In this document: positions 50,725-62,599 of the stretch, in pieces | Layout: every line of letters starts with the position of its first letter | Position numbering within the stretch: position 1 is the stretch's first letter | Origin: Uloborus plumipes | Taxonomy: Eukaryota; Arthropoda; Arachnida; Araneae; Uloboridae | Direction: 5' to 3' | Length of the DNA stretch: 64,000 nucleotides | Assembly: GCA_038373865.1 (NCBI GenBank) | Contig: JAXGGA010000069.1 | Coordinates: forward strand, 62,001 to 126,000 | Translations under genes and position numbers: made by a program | Notes under the pieces: model-generated | Told to the model about the DNA's origin: nothing | What the model saw: only the letters and a program-made list of their open reading frames with translations | The model's database searches: none

Positions 50725-51879
50725 AGACAGACCGACGGACCGACCGACCGACGCACAAATTCCCCATCTCAATACCCTACTTTCAAATTTTAATTTTTCG
50801 ATATTCATTTTACCTTTTTATTTTTTTTAACTTGGCGATATTTTTTGGACTTGGCGATATTTAGATGCATTAAGCTACTTTTAATACTTTTTTCGTCTTT
50901 CTTTTATTTTTAACGGGAAAGTAGGCTAAAAATGAACACTCTGTACAATAGTAAGCAATGGATACAGGTAAGCAAATAAAACTTGGTGCATCTAACAGTA
51001 GATGTCAATAGACCGATTTCATACGCACACTAATGACAAAACCAGAAAACAAAAAAGCTGCAACAACTGTAACAATAAAACTTCGAACTTGAATTACTCA
51101 CAATTTTTGCTTTGTCGCTTAACCCTTTCATCTCCCAAGCCCTCAAGTTGACCGTCAATATTTCTTCAGAAAATGGCCGGGCTTGAAGAATTTGAATAAA
51201 GTTTTATCTGAAAAATGTTTAATTTCAGATAAAATTATAGAACATAGGGAAATGTCGTGTGTAGAGCAAGAGCACAAACTAGTGAGTAAAACTAGTTCGA
51301 AACCAAGTTATTTTGGTTTCATTTATTTAGATGAGCTTTAACGTCTTACGAACAAAAAACTTTAAAAATTATTCAACATGGTCAAAGTGCCATACGCTGA
51401 GTAAGAGAATAAACTAGCACGTAAAAGTAGGTCGAAACCAGATTATTTTGGTTTAAGCGTTTGGGGTTAGTTTTGACATCTTGCTACCGTTCCCAATTGG
51501 CTGAATAGAGTAAAATTAATTACAGCCCAACCCCCGGAACGATTGAGAACTGAAACATTTTTAAATGCAATTTTCTCATAGCCCCCGCAGTCTTAATTAA
51601 GTTACAGAAGCTAGAAAAGTGGAAAACATTCATCCGAATCGAACAACATTTTATATTTTTTTCCCTCACTTTTTTTGTACCATATTTAACAAATTTGACT
51701 TTCATTAAAAAATCAACTTGAAAGTAAATAAAAAAAAAAAGTGCCAACGCGTAGTAATTTACTTTAAAAGGAACGTGAATTAATTTCACAGAAGAAAATA
51801 TAATTATTAAAAAATGCGAAAAAAGAAAAATGAATGTCGAAAACAGCCGAAATAAGAAAAAAAAAAGAAAAAAATGTTT

Positions 51880-52169
51880 ATTTTTAATTCCGCACGGGTC
51901 GCTGGCGTCGGGAGGCTAGTTTGGTGTTGCCAGAGCGTGATCCTAATTACATTCAATTTTAGCACGGAACCGTGTTTCTAATTTCCAACAAGTTCGTAGA
52001 TTTGTGTAAAACTCTAATTAAAGCGACAGGCAAGATGCGATTAAGGCGAAAGCAATTACGGAGGTGCGCAGGGAAAAAAGTTACATTGTGAAGTAAGCAT
52101 ACTTTTTAACTCCTCTAAGTTCAGACTTTCATTAAGTGTTCGCACACTTTGCATGCTGAGTGTGTTTGG
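51880..52169. promoter_or_regulatory. Non-coding block H, copy 2
   Basis: Tandem-duplication copy of 46886-47175, essentially identical. Confidence 0.4.
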
Positions 52170-53049
52170 CGAGGATTATGTTAAGTCCTGATTTCTAAGT
52201 TGGCGCATTTTTCAAAATCATTATTTTTCAAGCTGCGAGACATTTTGTTTACGCTGTCGACGAGAGTAAGAAAAGAATGTGCCTCTTTATGACAATGGAA
52301 AATATGTTACTGTCCGAAAAATGCGTCAGACTTCTTTTAAGAGAAAATGTTGTTGCAGTTATTTTAGTAAGAGTGCTTTGGCATGAAAAGGTACTAGAAA
52401 GATTGGAATAGTTCCATTAATAGTTCAAGCCAAAGAGTAATATAAATGCAAAATAAAAATGCTGAACAATGTTTCATTAATTTTCAACAACTAAAATACA
52501 AAATGCTTCAATTTTAGAAGTATTTAATATGCTAAACCAATGTGCTGCAATTCAAAGAAGATAACAATGATGAATTGTAAAAGTAAATATATGAAGAGTT
52601 TTTGACAATCCCCATAAGCTTAGATGCTTAAAAAAAATGGACAGGATCCAATTTGATATTTTAATATGAACAAAAGAAACAACATTATTTCTTTTCAAGG
52701 GTATTTTCCCTGTGTAAAGCTTTAGATTAGTGATCGCCATGTCACCATTTCATTGAAAATGGCAACCAAAGAGTCCCAGTCGCCAAAAGCGGCGATCGTT
52801 GTTCGTTTTATAAATAAACTAGCCGGGTACCCGGTCCTGCCCGGGTTTCGGCCGGGTATAGTGTTTTAGTGACACTCGTTCATGAATTTTTCAACATTAA
52901 AGTGCATATCTATACACACAATGGCTACTTCTGTAAACAATGGCAATTTTTTCTGACTGGACAAACTAAAAAACTGTATTACACACCTTAAATACAAATG
53001 CAAGCTACAAATAATGTTTAGGTAAGTCGGAAATGTTATAAGCTTGGTA

Positions 53050-53940
53050 CAGGGTGCGGCGGAGAAACTTGCAGACTTGAAAAGTCAACTAAGGTACATC
53101 ATGTATAAGTTTACTACTTTTTATAAGATATGGTACCCATTCTGAATTTTTACATTAGTTAGATTTAAAAACTACATCAAGAAGAATGACGGCCCCTGTT
53201 AATGATGCACTCATGTACCCTAGATTTGTTGCACTCTTTCGAGAATATCGACTGATGGGATGTTGGCGATAGCAAGCCGGATGTTGTTCTTCAGGCATTG
53301 CAGAGCCCGGGGCTTGTCGTTGTAAACGATCGATTTGAGATACCCCCATAAAAAATAGTCACAGAGTGTTAAATCGGAAGAGCGGGCCGGTCACGGTGCG
53401 TCACCTTTCAAGGAGACGTTATCACTCAACTGGTGAACCACAGCAAGGTTGTAGGGTTGAAACTGGAGATCGTAGTGAAGAATTCGTCTCAGTGTCCAAT
53501 CAAAAATCCTCAAAGCAGGAGCGTGTTTACGCGCCGAACGCCCGGGAGAGCGCAAAAACGACTCCCTCACTTTTTCGACATTTTCTAGGGTTCTGGAAAT
53601 CCGTTGACCTCCTGGGCCTCTGTTTGCCACACTCTCACTTTCCCTGAATGTTTTCACCCACAAAACAGTCGATTCCCAGCCAGGAATGGGAACAACGGGC
53701 TGAATTTTGAACCGAGTTCGGAAGGCACGTTGAGTGGCGACCACCGAAAGATTATTTGAAAAGTAAGATTCGGCGGCGAACGCTCGTTGCTCCTTTGTCC
53801 AACGCATGGCGACAACTAAACTATGAGATAACAAAACTTAAGGACCCTCTCTTTAAAATGAGACTCTTCCCACTCCTTTCTGACCACTCCTTGCTAATTA
53901 GCATCCAATTAAAATCAGCAAGTTTCTCTGTCGCACCCTG
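53050..53940 (-). mobile_element. Tc1/mariner-superfamily element (copy 2)
   Basis: Copy of 48056-48946. It arose by the segmental duplication, not by transposition, because the flanks are also duplicated. Confidence 0.88.
53154..53834 (-). pseudogene. DUF4817-type mariner transposase remnant (copy 2)
   Basis: Same as 48160-48840, with an Asn-to-Tyr change in RRILHNDL/RRILHYDL. Tyr or Leu-like residues are usual at this point in the family, so this base may be ancestral. Confidence 0.78.
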
Positions 53941-54782
53941 TAAAATCAATCGCACTGGAGTCAAGTATTTCCAAACATTACACGTAAAATAAGTCCCATT
54001 ATTAGTTTATATCCTTGCGACTACATTGGTGAAAACATCTTATGTACCTAACTTAGAAATTTTTTGACTATAAACATTTTCTGTTCTCTAACTGTTGCCA
54101 AAATCAATTATCTTTTTATTTAGTCTCGTTTGCGATTATTGGCACAGATGAATCTAAAAATCCTAAGAAAGCAATAAATTTCATACTTACTCCAGAGAAG
54201 CCTTGGTTCACATTTTCATTATGATCACTACTAATATTGTTGTTGCCAGGCAATAAATTTTTGCAACAATAGACTGAAAATTTAATCATTTAATGGGGAA
54301 ACTGCATGAAAACTATTTTCCATTATAACTTTTTTAAACTAAGCTTTTTAGAAATAAATTATAGCTTATTCTGCTCCCTGTTACTGTAGCTATCTACGGT
54401 GAAAAAATGGTTAAAATCGGCCCAGTAGTTTGGAAGATTACCCCGGACATACGGATACAAAAGTAGTCTTTTATGTATATAGATTTAGATAATGGCAATA
54501 TTTCAGCCCTTTTCTTGATTTTGTGCAAATTATTTTTTTATTCGTTGTTAATTTCAGATCAAACATTTTCAATTCAAGTAACAGAATAAATGAAGGGCTT
54601 GGAGGTTGAAGGGGCTATTACATTTTAAAAAATGAACACTCTGAACAATGGTAAACAATGGATACATGTAAGCAAATAAAACTTGGTACATCAAACAGTA
54701 GATATCAATAGACTAATTTCATTCGCACACTACGACAGAACCAGAAAACAAAAAAAAACTGTGACAACTGCAAGAGTAAAAC

Positions 54783-55789
54783 TTTGAATTTTAATCACTC
54801 GCAATTTCTGTTTTGTCACCATAACCCCTTCAGCCCTCCAGGCCTTCAAATGGTTTCTAACGTTTTTACATTTACCTTGTATTTCAAAATGGTTCGTTTT
54901 TATGATTGCTTAAAAAAAGGACGGGGGGGGGGTACATTTCCTTTACTATCAGTTACAATGCCAAAAAAAAAAAAAAAAAGCAATTTTTTGAATAACAGCA
55001 AATTGTGTGTTGCTGACTTATTTTTCGAAATGATTGAAGAAATGAAATGTTTAACTATTTTTTAACAAATGCAGATAGTTTCTTGAAACTTACTACACCA
55101 ATCAAGCACACATAGCTATAAAATTTCTGCGTTTTGAAGCCATTATTTCAGTTGGTTAATACGAAATTAAGCCCGTTAATTTTTTATCCGGCGAATATGC
55201 CAATATTTTCAGCAGGGCAACAAATTTCTAGAGCGAATGCTTCGCATCGATCAGATAGTTTTACAATATTAGCTACGTACTTGCAACCATTACGATCTCC
55301 ATGTTTGCATTTCATACATTGTAATTGAAGGGAGAGGGGGAAAAAAGATGAAAGTCACTTTTTCGTCAATTTTGAGATATTAGCACTATCTAGGGGCTAT
55401 GAAGGAGTAATATCATCTGGTAGAGCAACAAGGCGAAAAAAAGATGAGAAACGACCGAAATGTGTATGAAAACTCTATTGACTACATAAAGAGTCAATAA
55501 GAAATCAAACTTTGAGCTTCGTTTTTCTCGAAATCGCTTTTTGGTCACTTTCATCTTTTTTCCCCCTGGCCCTTCAATTTTAAACCCCTTTTTTAAGAAC
55601 AGAAATTTTCTTCTAAAAACCTTTAGTGAAAAATAAAATTAAATTAAAAAAAGATAAGATTTGAAGATTCATTCCTGAGACAAAAGAAAATAATTGTAAG
55701 CAGATATCATTTCTAGTAGAAGAAAGAGGAAAGGAAGAGAGGGGACGTTATATAAAAAGGAACTTCACACTGGATTTAATGCCACTCTT
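54783..55789. other. Diverged continuation of the older tandem copy; no gene seen
   Basis: 54783-54860 (TTTGAATTTTAATCACTCGC ... CCCTTCAGCCCTCCAGGCC) aligns with 46090-46165, continuing the older duplicate beyond the recent breakpoint. The frame 54784-55065 has no recognisable domain. The rest shows GGGCTTCAATT-like low similarity only. Confidence 0.5.
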
Positions 55790-56070
55790 TGGCATGAAAA
55801 GTGCAGTGGTTGCTCGCGTCTGGCGGCCAGTTGTTGCCACCGCACTGATCTTAATTACATCCAATTTTAGCGTGTTTTCTAATTTCCACCGAGTTTGTAG
55901 ATTTGTGTAAAAGTCCAATTAAGGCACCGGACGAGGCGTGATTAAAGGAAAAGTAATTACTGAGGTGAGCAAGGAAAAGAGGAAAAAAAGCAAAGGAGCG
56001 GAAGGACTAGCATCTTTTCCTCGTTTTCATTTAGTGTTCGCACATTTTACATGTTTAATCCGCTCAATAA
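55790..56070. promoter_or_regulatory. Non-coding block H, diverged copy 3
   Basis: CTTAATTACATCCAATTTTA, TTTCTAATTTCCACCGAG, GTAGATTTGTGTAAAAGTCC, CAATTAAGGCACC, GTGATTAAAGG and AGTAATTACTGAGGTGAGC occur in the same order and orientation as in block H copy 1. The similarity is much higher than in the DNA on either side. Confidence 0.4.
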
Positions 56071-57029
56071 GGATTACAGTCACGGCTCATTTTCTGCAGC
56101 TTGGACTACTTCTTTCTCTCTAGTTTTCTCTTAATTCCCACCCCCTCTCCCAAGGCATACTTCCCGGATTTCTCCAAACTCTTTATTCTAGAGTTATATT
56201 TGTTGCTTCACCTGAAATAAGTTTTTAAAAAATGATATCTGAAGAAAAGAAGATATAAGCAGTGGCAGTTATTCGGAGAAAAGAGAAAACGTGTATTTAA
56301 ACTTTTCTTAGACTCAGGGGTGGCCACAGGGGTGGGATTTTGGCGCAAGTTGTGCCATCAAAATAGGGGGGGGGATTTTTAAAACTAATTTTATTTATTT
56401 ATTTAAATTATTATTTTTTTTAATTTCAATAATTTATTTTTTTTAAATTTAGATTAGTCATTAATTTATTTTTTTAATTTAAATCATTTATTTATTATTA
56501 TTTATTTATTTTTGTGTCTATGTGCTTGAAATGTCTGGCAGGAGAAAAAAGCAATTCTATTCTGCGCATAATTAGTACTTTTAAGAAATTAATAATGAAT
56601 AAAAAAAGTTAGAATTAAAAAAAAAATAGTTATAATTAAAAAAAATAAGTATAAAAGAGGGGCAAAAAAAAAAAAAAAAAACACAAGAGGCTGGTGAAAA
56701 ATTCAGGGGGGGGGGGGCACCGCGAATAGGCTTACGGTCATTCGCGATAATTCTGAGGTACAATTTAATTTTAAACCCGTCTCATTTTTCTTTTTTATTT
56801 ATAGCATTTATTGGCATAAAACTGAAAAAAAACCTGAAGCACTATATAGTAATCGAAAATTATGAAAACCCTTCCAAGTGAACTATTAACCTTATTCAAA
56901 GAGCTCCTGCAAACATTGGGCAGTTACGAGAAAAGTGGTGTGAAAGAAATTTATAGTGGAAAAGGTGGAACATGTGAACGAAGAATCTTGGTAGGAAAAA
57001 GTGGACGAGAATAGCAAAGTGGATGTCGA
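56071..57029. other. No gene seen; AT low complexity
   Basis: 56385-56515 is almost purely A/T (TTTATTTATTTA-like). G runs occur at 56367-56375 and 56706-56717. No protein or element ends. Confidence 0.45.
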
Positions 57030-57326
57030 CTGAAACAGTTGAAGGTACAGGTTGCACAAGGCACCCTTAACAGTGAAACCAGCGTCACCCCTTGATGGGT
57101 GCCACTTGACTCCCTATGGCACCCTTGAAAGTACCATTTGGCTTCATGTGGTACCACCCTATTGGTGTCTAATGGCACCCCATGAATAATCCATGGCAGC
57201 CGAAGGAGCCAAATGGCTCCTTCAATGGTACCATAGGGAGTCAAGCGTCAACCCCCAGGGGGTGCAGCTGGTGCTATAAGGTTTTCTTCTTAAAGGTGCC
57301 TTGTGCAACCTGTAGTTTTAACAGTG
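57030..57326. mobile_element. Fold-back MITE, ~297 bp
   Basis: TACAGGTTGCACAAGGCACC at 57046-57065 is the perfect reverse complement of 57295-57314. The arms extend through CTTGACTCCCTATGG and CCATAGGGAGTCAAG and through AGCCAAATGG-type sequence, so nearly the whole element folds back. Outer ends ACTGTTAAAACTA are clearer in the relative at 60557-60711. Confidence 0.85.
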
Positions 57327-57980
57327 CAGAGATTCAACAGTATAGTTTTAATAGTGTTTGTAACAGTTTTGTTTAACTGTGTTTAACAGTTTTAACAGTG
57401 TAGAGCAATTTGTGTCAAGTTAGGAAGGTTTCAGCCCATTGAAATTAGCACTGGGCCAATCACCAAAAAACAAATGTTGACTTACTACCGTATACCGGGA
57501 GTTACGGAAGTTTCACTGCATTACTATAGAACGAAAATGGCTACCAAAATATTAATCACATAATCGTATCACACCACGGTAAAAAAGAAGAAAAAAAAAA
57601 AAAACTGCTGTTCGTTTCATGTCAGATATAATATACTTGAAAGCTACCAACGTTAATTCAAGTAAACACAGCATATTGATCAGACAGCATCATTAATCTT
57701 GTGCAGACGAAGAAAGAAAAAGCCCACGAAGTTTCAAGAAATAACTTATGGAAACAACTTTATGGAAGCATTGATTGTCGGCATAAATGTCACGTGTTAG
57801 CAGTTGTGGCACTTATTGGTACTTCGTGTCAGCGACTGATTTTCCGAATGATTGTCAATAAGAAGTATGGCGATGTAACGCAACTGGACGAACGAACTGT
57901 AATTAGTGAAAAAGGAAATAGTTACGTATTCGGGGTCAATCAAGTTTGCTTGATATAAAATAACGCATCTTTTTATTTTT
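57327..57980. other. No gene seen
   Basis: A TTTAACAGT-rich short repeat (57327-57400) follows the MITE. The 85-codon frame at 57701-57958 has no recognisable domain. Confidence 0.4.
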
Positions 57981-57984
57981 AATT

Positions 57985-58325
57985 AGCTACGTTGCCCTAC
58001 ATTGCACGGTCCACCTTAAAAATAAAGGTTGTGTACAGAGCCCGATCTTTCTGACATTGGACATGGGGCACATTTCTATTACAGGGCCCCCATCCCCCTT
58101 CTCATATCAGTTACGTGTTACGAGTAAAAACATTCTTACAATACCAGAATAAAATAAAAGTTTTGGGCAAAGATCGAACTAAAAAAAAAAACTATCAAAT
58201 CAATAAGAGAAAAATATATGTCGACATACACAGTAGGCTTTTAGTATTACTGCATCCTTTTATCTTCAGCTAGTTACGTGCCCTACATTGAACGGTCTAC
58301 CTCAAAAATAAAAGTTGTGTGGAAT
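57985..58325. repeat. Direct repeat pair ~284 bp apart
   Basis: TAGCTACGTTGCCCTACATT ... AAATAAAGGTTGTGT (57985-58034) recurs as TAGTTACGTGCCCTACATTG ... AAATAAAAGTTGTGT (58270-58321). It may be a partial tandem duplication or the LTR-like ends of a small element. Confidence 0.6.
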
Positions 58326-58480
58326 GACGCATGTTCAACAATCAGGCATTGGTTAAAAAAAAAAAAAAAAAGCGGCCAATTTCCCGTCAACGTGCAAGAA
58401 AGAACAATTTTATGACTCAAAATTTAAATGTAGACTTTTTTGGATTTTTTTTTTTAAATTCCGGAAACTTAGTCATTGTT

Positions 58481-59068
58481 GGGCCATTCCACGTGAGGGA
58501 ACGGGACATTTGGAGCTGTTTTATCAGCAGATTTTGTTCTATGAATACAAATAAAATACGGTAGGAATTTTTTGTTGGTAGCAACGGCAAGGATTTGTCA
58601 TACGAATTGCGTAGAAAATTTAAAATTAGTTACTTGCTTGAAAATAACGGAATTTTAAGAATTAAAATGCCTCCGACGGAATGGAACTCGTATGAATCCC
58701 GTTTCGTCACAGGCGTTATATTGCTTTTCCTAAATTTAATTTTAAAATACAAGAAAATGAAGCAATACAAATAAAATATGTAGGTTTCAAGTTGAATTTT
58801 TAATTATTTATAGGCGTAAAATCAATTAGTTTCACCCGAGTTTTCTCGGGATAATAATTACCTGCAACTCATACGAGCCCGAGATAACTAGGGATAATCA
58901 GACAAGCGGTTAAAACTATGAACTTTTGACTTTCCATGTAATTTTCATGACAAATCTTAACTGTTGCTACCAACAATAAAATTCTTAGCTTGTTTCATTT
59001 GTATTTATGGAACAAAATCAACTGACAAAACAGTTCCAAATGTTCCATTCCGTCACGTGGAGTGGCCC
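58481..59068. mobile_element. Fold-back element with ~120-bp inverted arms, 588 bp
   Basis: GGGCCATTCCACGTGAGGG at the left and the reverse complement of the right end, GGGCCACTCCACGTGACGG, begin imperfect arms. These continue through ACATTTGGA(G/A)CTGTTTT, TTTTGTTC and TTGTTGGTAGCAAC. No transposase. Confidence 0.85.
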
Positions 59069-59094
59069 TGTTATTAATAAACATAAGCATTCCT

Positions 59095-59195
59095 TTTCAC
59101 AGATTTCTTGATGAAAACCCTTTAATTGGGGGCTTTGTAGGGGGTAAAACTCCTGGGTGAATTCCTCAGTATCAAAGGACCTATGTGCTAAAATT
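59095..59195 (-). repeat. Diverged relative of the repeat at 26428-26605
   Basis: On the minus strand GCCAATTTTAGCACATAGGT then CCTTTGATACTGAGGAATTC matches the unit CCAAATTTGGCACAGAGGTC, CTTTGACGCTCAAGAATTC. Confidence 0.5.
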
Positions 59196-59199
59196 GGCA

Positions 59200-59685
59200 A
59201 AGATATGATCGATTTTAAAGATAATTTGTTTAATATAGTTTGGCACAACTGTGTTACTATGGATTTTTATTCTAATTTTGCGAATTGATAAAGCTTATTC
59301 ATTGACAAACCACCCTTATTTGCTGAGAATTATAGTGCAATCATATAGGCTGAACTTTAATCTGAATTTTGTTAGGTCACTTTTAGGAATTATCTTCGTA
59401 GCATTATTGAGTTTTGTTTCATCGTGTAGTTTTCCGAAAAAATTTTGAAACGAAAAGTTAAGGGCTCCTACAGGAGACTGAGCTTCCCCTAACTTCAGAG
59501 GTTAATCGGGCCCTGCTGCTGGGCCCAACCCGGTTTTACACTACAGAATGCAGAAATGAGAAAATACTTGATACGGTTACATACTACACACAAGTGTATT
59601 TACCTCCAACTTTAAGTCCAAAACTAATGGAAAAGTTATTTCGAAGGGTTATCTGAGAAAATTCACAATTGACATTAAGGCGAGA
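59200..59685. other. No gene seen
   Basis: AT-rich. The frame 59251-59448 is hydrophobic by composition only. Confidence 0.4.
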
Positions 59686-59699
59686 AGACTCCTTTTCCC

Positions 59700-59880
59700 A
59701 ACTCTTTATACGACGAAAGAGAATCATTAATCACCAGGAAGAAAGAGGAGTCGCAAGATTCTCAGCAGAAGCATCTCGAAAGCAAATATGCTTAACGAGG
59801 CACCAAAGTGTTTCGGCATGATTGTCACGTGGACCGCCCCTTGTCACGTGGTCGGACAGCTGATGGAGCCCCCAGTAATC
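59700..59880. promoter_or_regulatory. Non-coding block P, copy 1 (two CACGTG E-boxes)
   Basis: ATCATTAATCACC, ATGCTTAACGAGGCACCAAA and GTGTTTCGGCATGATTGTCA, then CACGTGG ... TTGTCACGTGGTC align in order with 62640-62785. GC-richer than its surroundings. Confidence 0.4.
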
Positions 59881-59884
59881 GGGC

Positions 59885-60555
59885 TCTCTCCGATTTTCAT
59901 CAGTCATCTGACGACGCTGAAAAGTTTTCCAGAGTTTGGTGCCGAAGTTTTTATTTCGTTACCTCTCGGAAGTAGCTTAAAAGTATTTTTTAAACTAATG
60001 GTGCAAATGATGTACAGTTGAACTTTCTAAATATGACTACGTTCAATACGAAATCATGGTTAAAACAAATATTTGCTCCTTAAGTTCGATCTTTTCTATT
60101 TATTACATTAAAATTTCCATGCATAATACGTGTACTAAATTGAAAATCTCGAATAAGACGAACAAAATTTTCCGACTGTTTCATTAACAATGTTCCTGGA
60201 GTAATATAATTTTATATTTTAGAAAATATTCATCATTGTCAAATATTTTGTGAGGATGTAGAAGGTTTACTGTGTATCAGGAAGAAAATGTTTTATCTTT
60301 TGCATAGAGAATAAAGTCTTCACACTTCTTTACCCTGGAGAGGCTTGATATTCAAGCCACTCTAGTTTACCCGAGGACATTTCAATTTGCCTGGATATAG
60401 AACTGTCTATTATAGTATATTCCACTTCATTGTGAAAAACAACCTATCCTGTAATTGCTGATTATCGTTGCATCCTATAGCAGAGGTGATTTTTGATGAA
60501 GTACTGGTAGCTTAAAAGTTATGTAGCAGCTTGCTCATCTAAATGCTGTTGTCTA
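59885..60555. other. No gene seen
   Basis: AT-rich spacer. 59930-59985 has weak similarity to about 63040-63070 (GGTGCCGAA), possibly the end of block P. Confidence 0.35.
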
Positions 60556-60556
60556 C

Positions 60557-60711
60557 ACTGTTAAAACTACGGTTGCACAATTCACATTAAGTGTGAAATG
60601 TAGCACCAGCGGCACCCTCTTAAGGGTGCTACTTGACTCTCCATGGCACCTTTGAAGGTGCCATCTCTGTCCCATAGTACCCAACCTGTAGTCTCAACAG
60701 TTACCGTCTTT
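60557..60711. mobile_element. Fold-back MITE, relative of 57030-57326
   Basis: ACTGTTAAAACTACGGTTGC on the left and CCAACCTGTAGTCTCAACAG on the right are inverted repeats. The interior CGGCACCCTCTTAAGGGTGC and CTTGACTCTCCATGGCACC match the longer copy. It is an internally shortened copy. Confidence 0.75.
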
Positions 60712-60714
60712 GCT

Positions 60715-61655
60715 AGGAAAGAAAGTTGAGCTAGAAATGATACAATAAAAGGCACAACCATCTTGCTCTGGCATAGCAACCTATTGGAAAATATTGTTTT
60801 CGATGGAGTAAATTTGACTTAAATGGTGTGCAGAAGCCCTCATAAACGGAATTATTACACTGTAGTTTACTCATCTGCAATGGGATATTTGACATTTGAC
60901 ACCCCGCACACATGGTGCGCGTGCAACTTTTTGTAATTTTTCTTACTCTGCCCTTTTTGAACTTTTTTACTTCGTGTTACCACCCAAAGTTCTTAACTTT
61001 ATTTGACCTCTTCTCTTCCTTATTTCGATTTGTGTTTCCTCGTGAAGCACACGTGCTTTTGGTTTATCTCTTCTTCTCCTCCCCCTTCTCATTTTGAGTA
61101 CTTTTCAACTGTAAATATTGCTTTTTTCTCTTAACACTTATGTGTCAGACCCCTTTCACTGAAACGTTACTTCTTGTCGTCACTTATGTCCTCTAATACC
61201 TCTCCCACTGAAAACACTCCTTGGCCTTCAATTTCATCTGCCAACAGATTTACCCAACTCGGCCGAGTTAATCCTCTTCATAAAAAAACGAAAACCAGCA
61301 AACAGTTGAGAACAACGCAGCTTGTTAAAATGTTGTTCCCTAATACAGTTCTTTATTGCAAGATAGTTTAACTAGAACCGATAAGACTTTGACAATATAG
61401 AAACTTTTATAAGAACACTTTGTGAGATAAAGATCCATTTAACGCATCTTAGAAACTTTTCCTAGACTATATGCGTTGAGGTTATTTCTGTTATTTTATA
61501 GTTGCATCAGAGACAACATTTGTCCAAATCAGGTGATGGCCATTGCATCTCGCTGCTTGTGTCAATGAAGCCGCCTACAACTTCCGCACTTGAACAGCGA
61601 ATTATCCTTGAATAAATACTGTAAGTTTTAAGGATGTCCAAGGACTCCAATGAAT
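60715..61655. other. No gene seen
   Basis: Pyrimidine-rich stretch 60930-61140. The short frames have no family resemblance. Confidence 0.4.
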
Positions 61656-61659
61656 TTCT

Positions 61660-61755
61660 TAATCTTTCAGATAGCTGCTTTGACTATACAAGATAAATGA
61701 TAGCGGCGAAAGTACAAGCTATTTTTGCTCAGCGAACAAGGTAAATTCTGCGTTT
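61660..61755. promoter_or_regulatory. Non-coding block Q, copy 1
   Basis: TTTCAGATAGCTGCTTTGAC, TGATAGCGGCGAAAG, TTTGCTCAGCGAACAAGG and TAAATTCTGCG align in order with 62478-62573. Confidence 0.4.
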
Positions 61756-61759
61756 CTTA

Positions 61760-62475
61760 CGATTTTTATTATTTTACGTCCTAAATCAACTAAAATTACA
61801 CAGCTACATACTAATATTCAACCTCACCAATCTTATGATCAAGAAAGGTTTAAGGACATTGAAGTCCTACAAATCTTAGGTAACAAGATTACTTACAAGG
61901 AGACCTCACACCCTTCGGGTCACCGATTTATCCACAACTTGGTAGATTGAAAGAAACTTACTAGTGCAGAATGTACCTAAAGTCCTAAGGTGCGTAACTC
62001 AGAAGTAAGCGCATGGCTCCACATCAGCAGAAAACTGACCGAAACCGAAAATTCGAGTACTTTGAATTTAAAAGAAACGGAAAGGGCCCTAAGGGAGAAA
62101 TTGCTTTCGCAAACGTTAACTTCACCATGTATCCAAGCTGGCAATAACCCTAGGTAGCACAAAAAAAGTTTAAACGTTCTATAAACGTTTTTAATCCGTT
62201 GTCACAACGTTAATAACCATTTTACAACCTTTAAAAAACGAAGTGTGCTACTTGGGAAGCAATTTTATAATTTTATTACTTACAATTAATTATGTTAACC
62301 AATTTCTCCCGAAAGCATTAAGGACATTAAAGAACCCCTACACATTCTATATTCAACAATAAAAATACTTATAGAGTATATTTGTGTATTTTTTTTAGAA
62401 AGGTAATTCCACACTTCTCCTCGACATAATACGGAGTTCAGTTCGTAAAACGTAAAGAGACGCACAACTCCCTCA
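61760..62475. other. No gene seen
   Basis: Spacer between the two Q copies; AACGTT-containing short repeats at 62175-62240 (TTTAAACGTTCTATAAACG, CACAACGTTAATAACC). Confidence 0.35.
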
Positions 62476-62477
62476 TC

Positions 62478-62573
62478 TTCCAGATAACTTTTTTGACCAA
62501 TCATGATGAACGACAGCGGCGAAAGGGCTCTCTGAAAAATCCTTGCTCGCCAAGCAAGGTAAACGCTGTCCCG
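62478..62573. promoter_or_regulatory. Non-coding block Q, copy 2
   Basis: CTTCCAGATAACTTTTTTGAC, ACGACAGCGGCGAAAG, CTTGCTCGCCAAGCAAGG and TAAACGCTGTC match block Q copy 1. Confidence 0.4.
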
Positions 62574-62599
62574 ACATGAGAGACAACACACTCGAAAAT

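Larger units (their letters stand above)
52816..54486. mobile_element. RTE-like LINE 3' tail, interrupted (copy 2)
   Basis: Copy of 47822-49492 in tandem unit 2; begins AACTAGCCGGGTACCCGG, with one substitution soon after (GGTCC for GGCCC). Confidence 0.6.
49789..54782 (+). repeat. Tandem segmental duplication, copy 2 (4994 bp)
   Basis: Second copy of 44770-49788. Main differences: a 21-base poly-G at 50702-50722 replaces 7 G, the ACTTGGCGATATT repeat has fewer units, and there are scattered substitutions such as TTGCC/TACCC in the satellite and GTTG/GTAG in the transposase remnant. Confidence 0.95.

Noticed and set aside
57701..57958. Plus-strand frame of 85 codons
   Set aside because: No domain, no splice context, and weak composition signal; likely chance.
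59788..60021. Plus-strand frame of 77 codons overlapping block P
   Set aside because: The paralogous block at 62.6-62.8 kb does not keep this frame with coding-type substitutions, so the similarity is non-coding.
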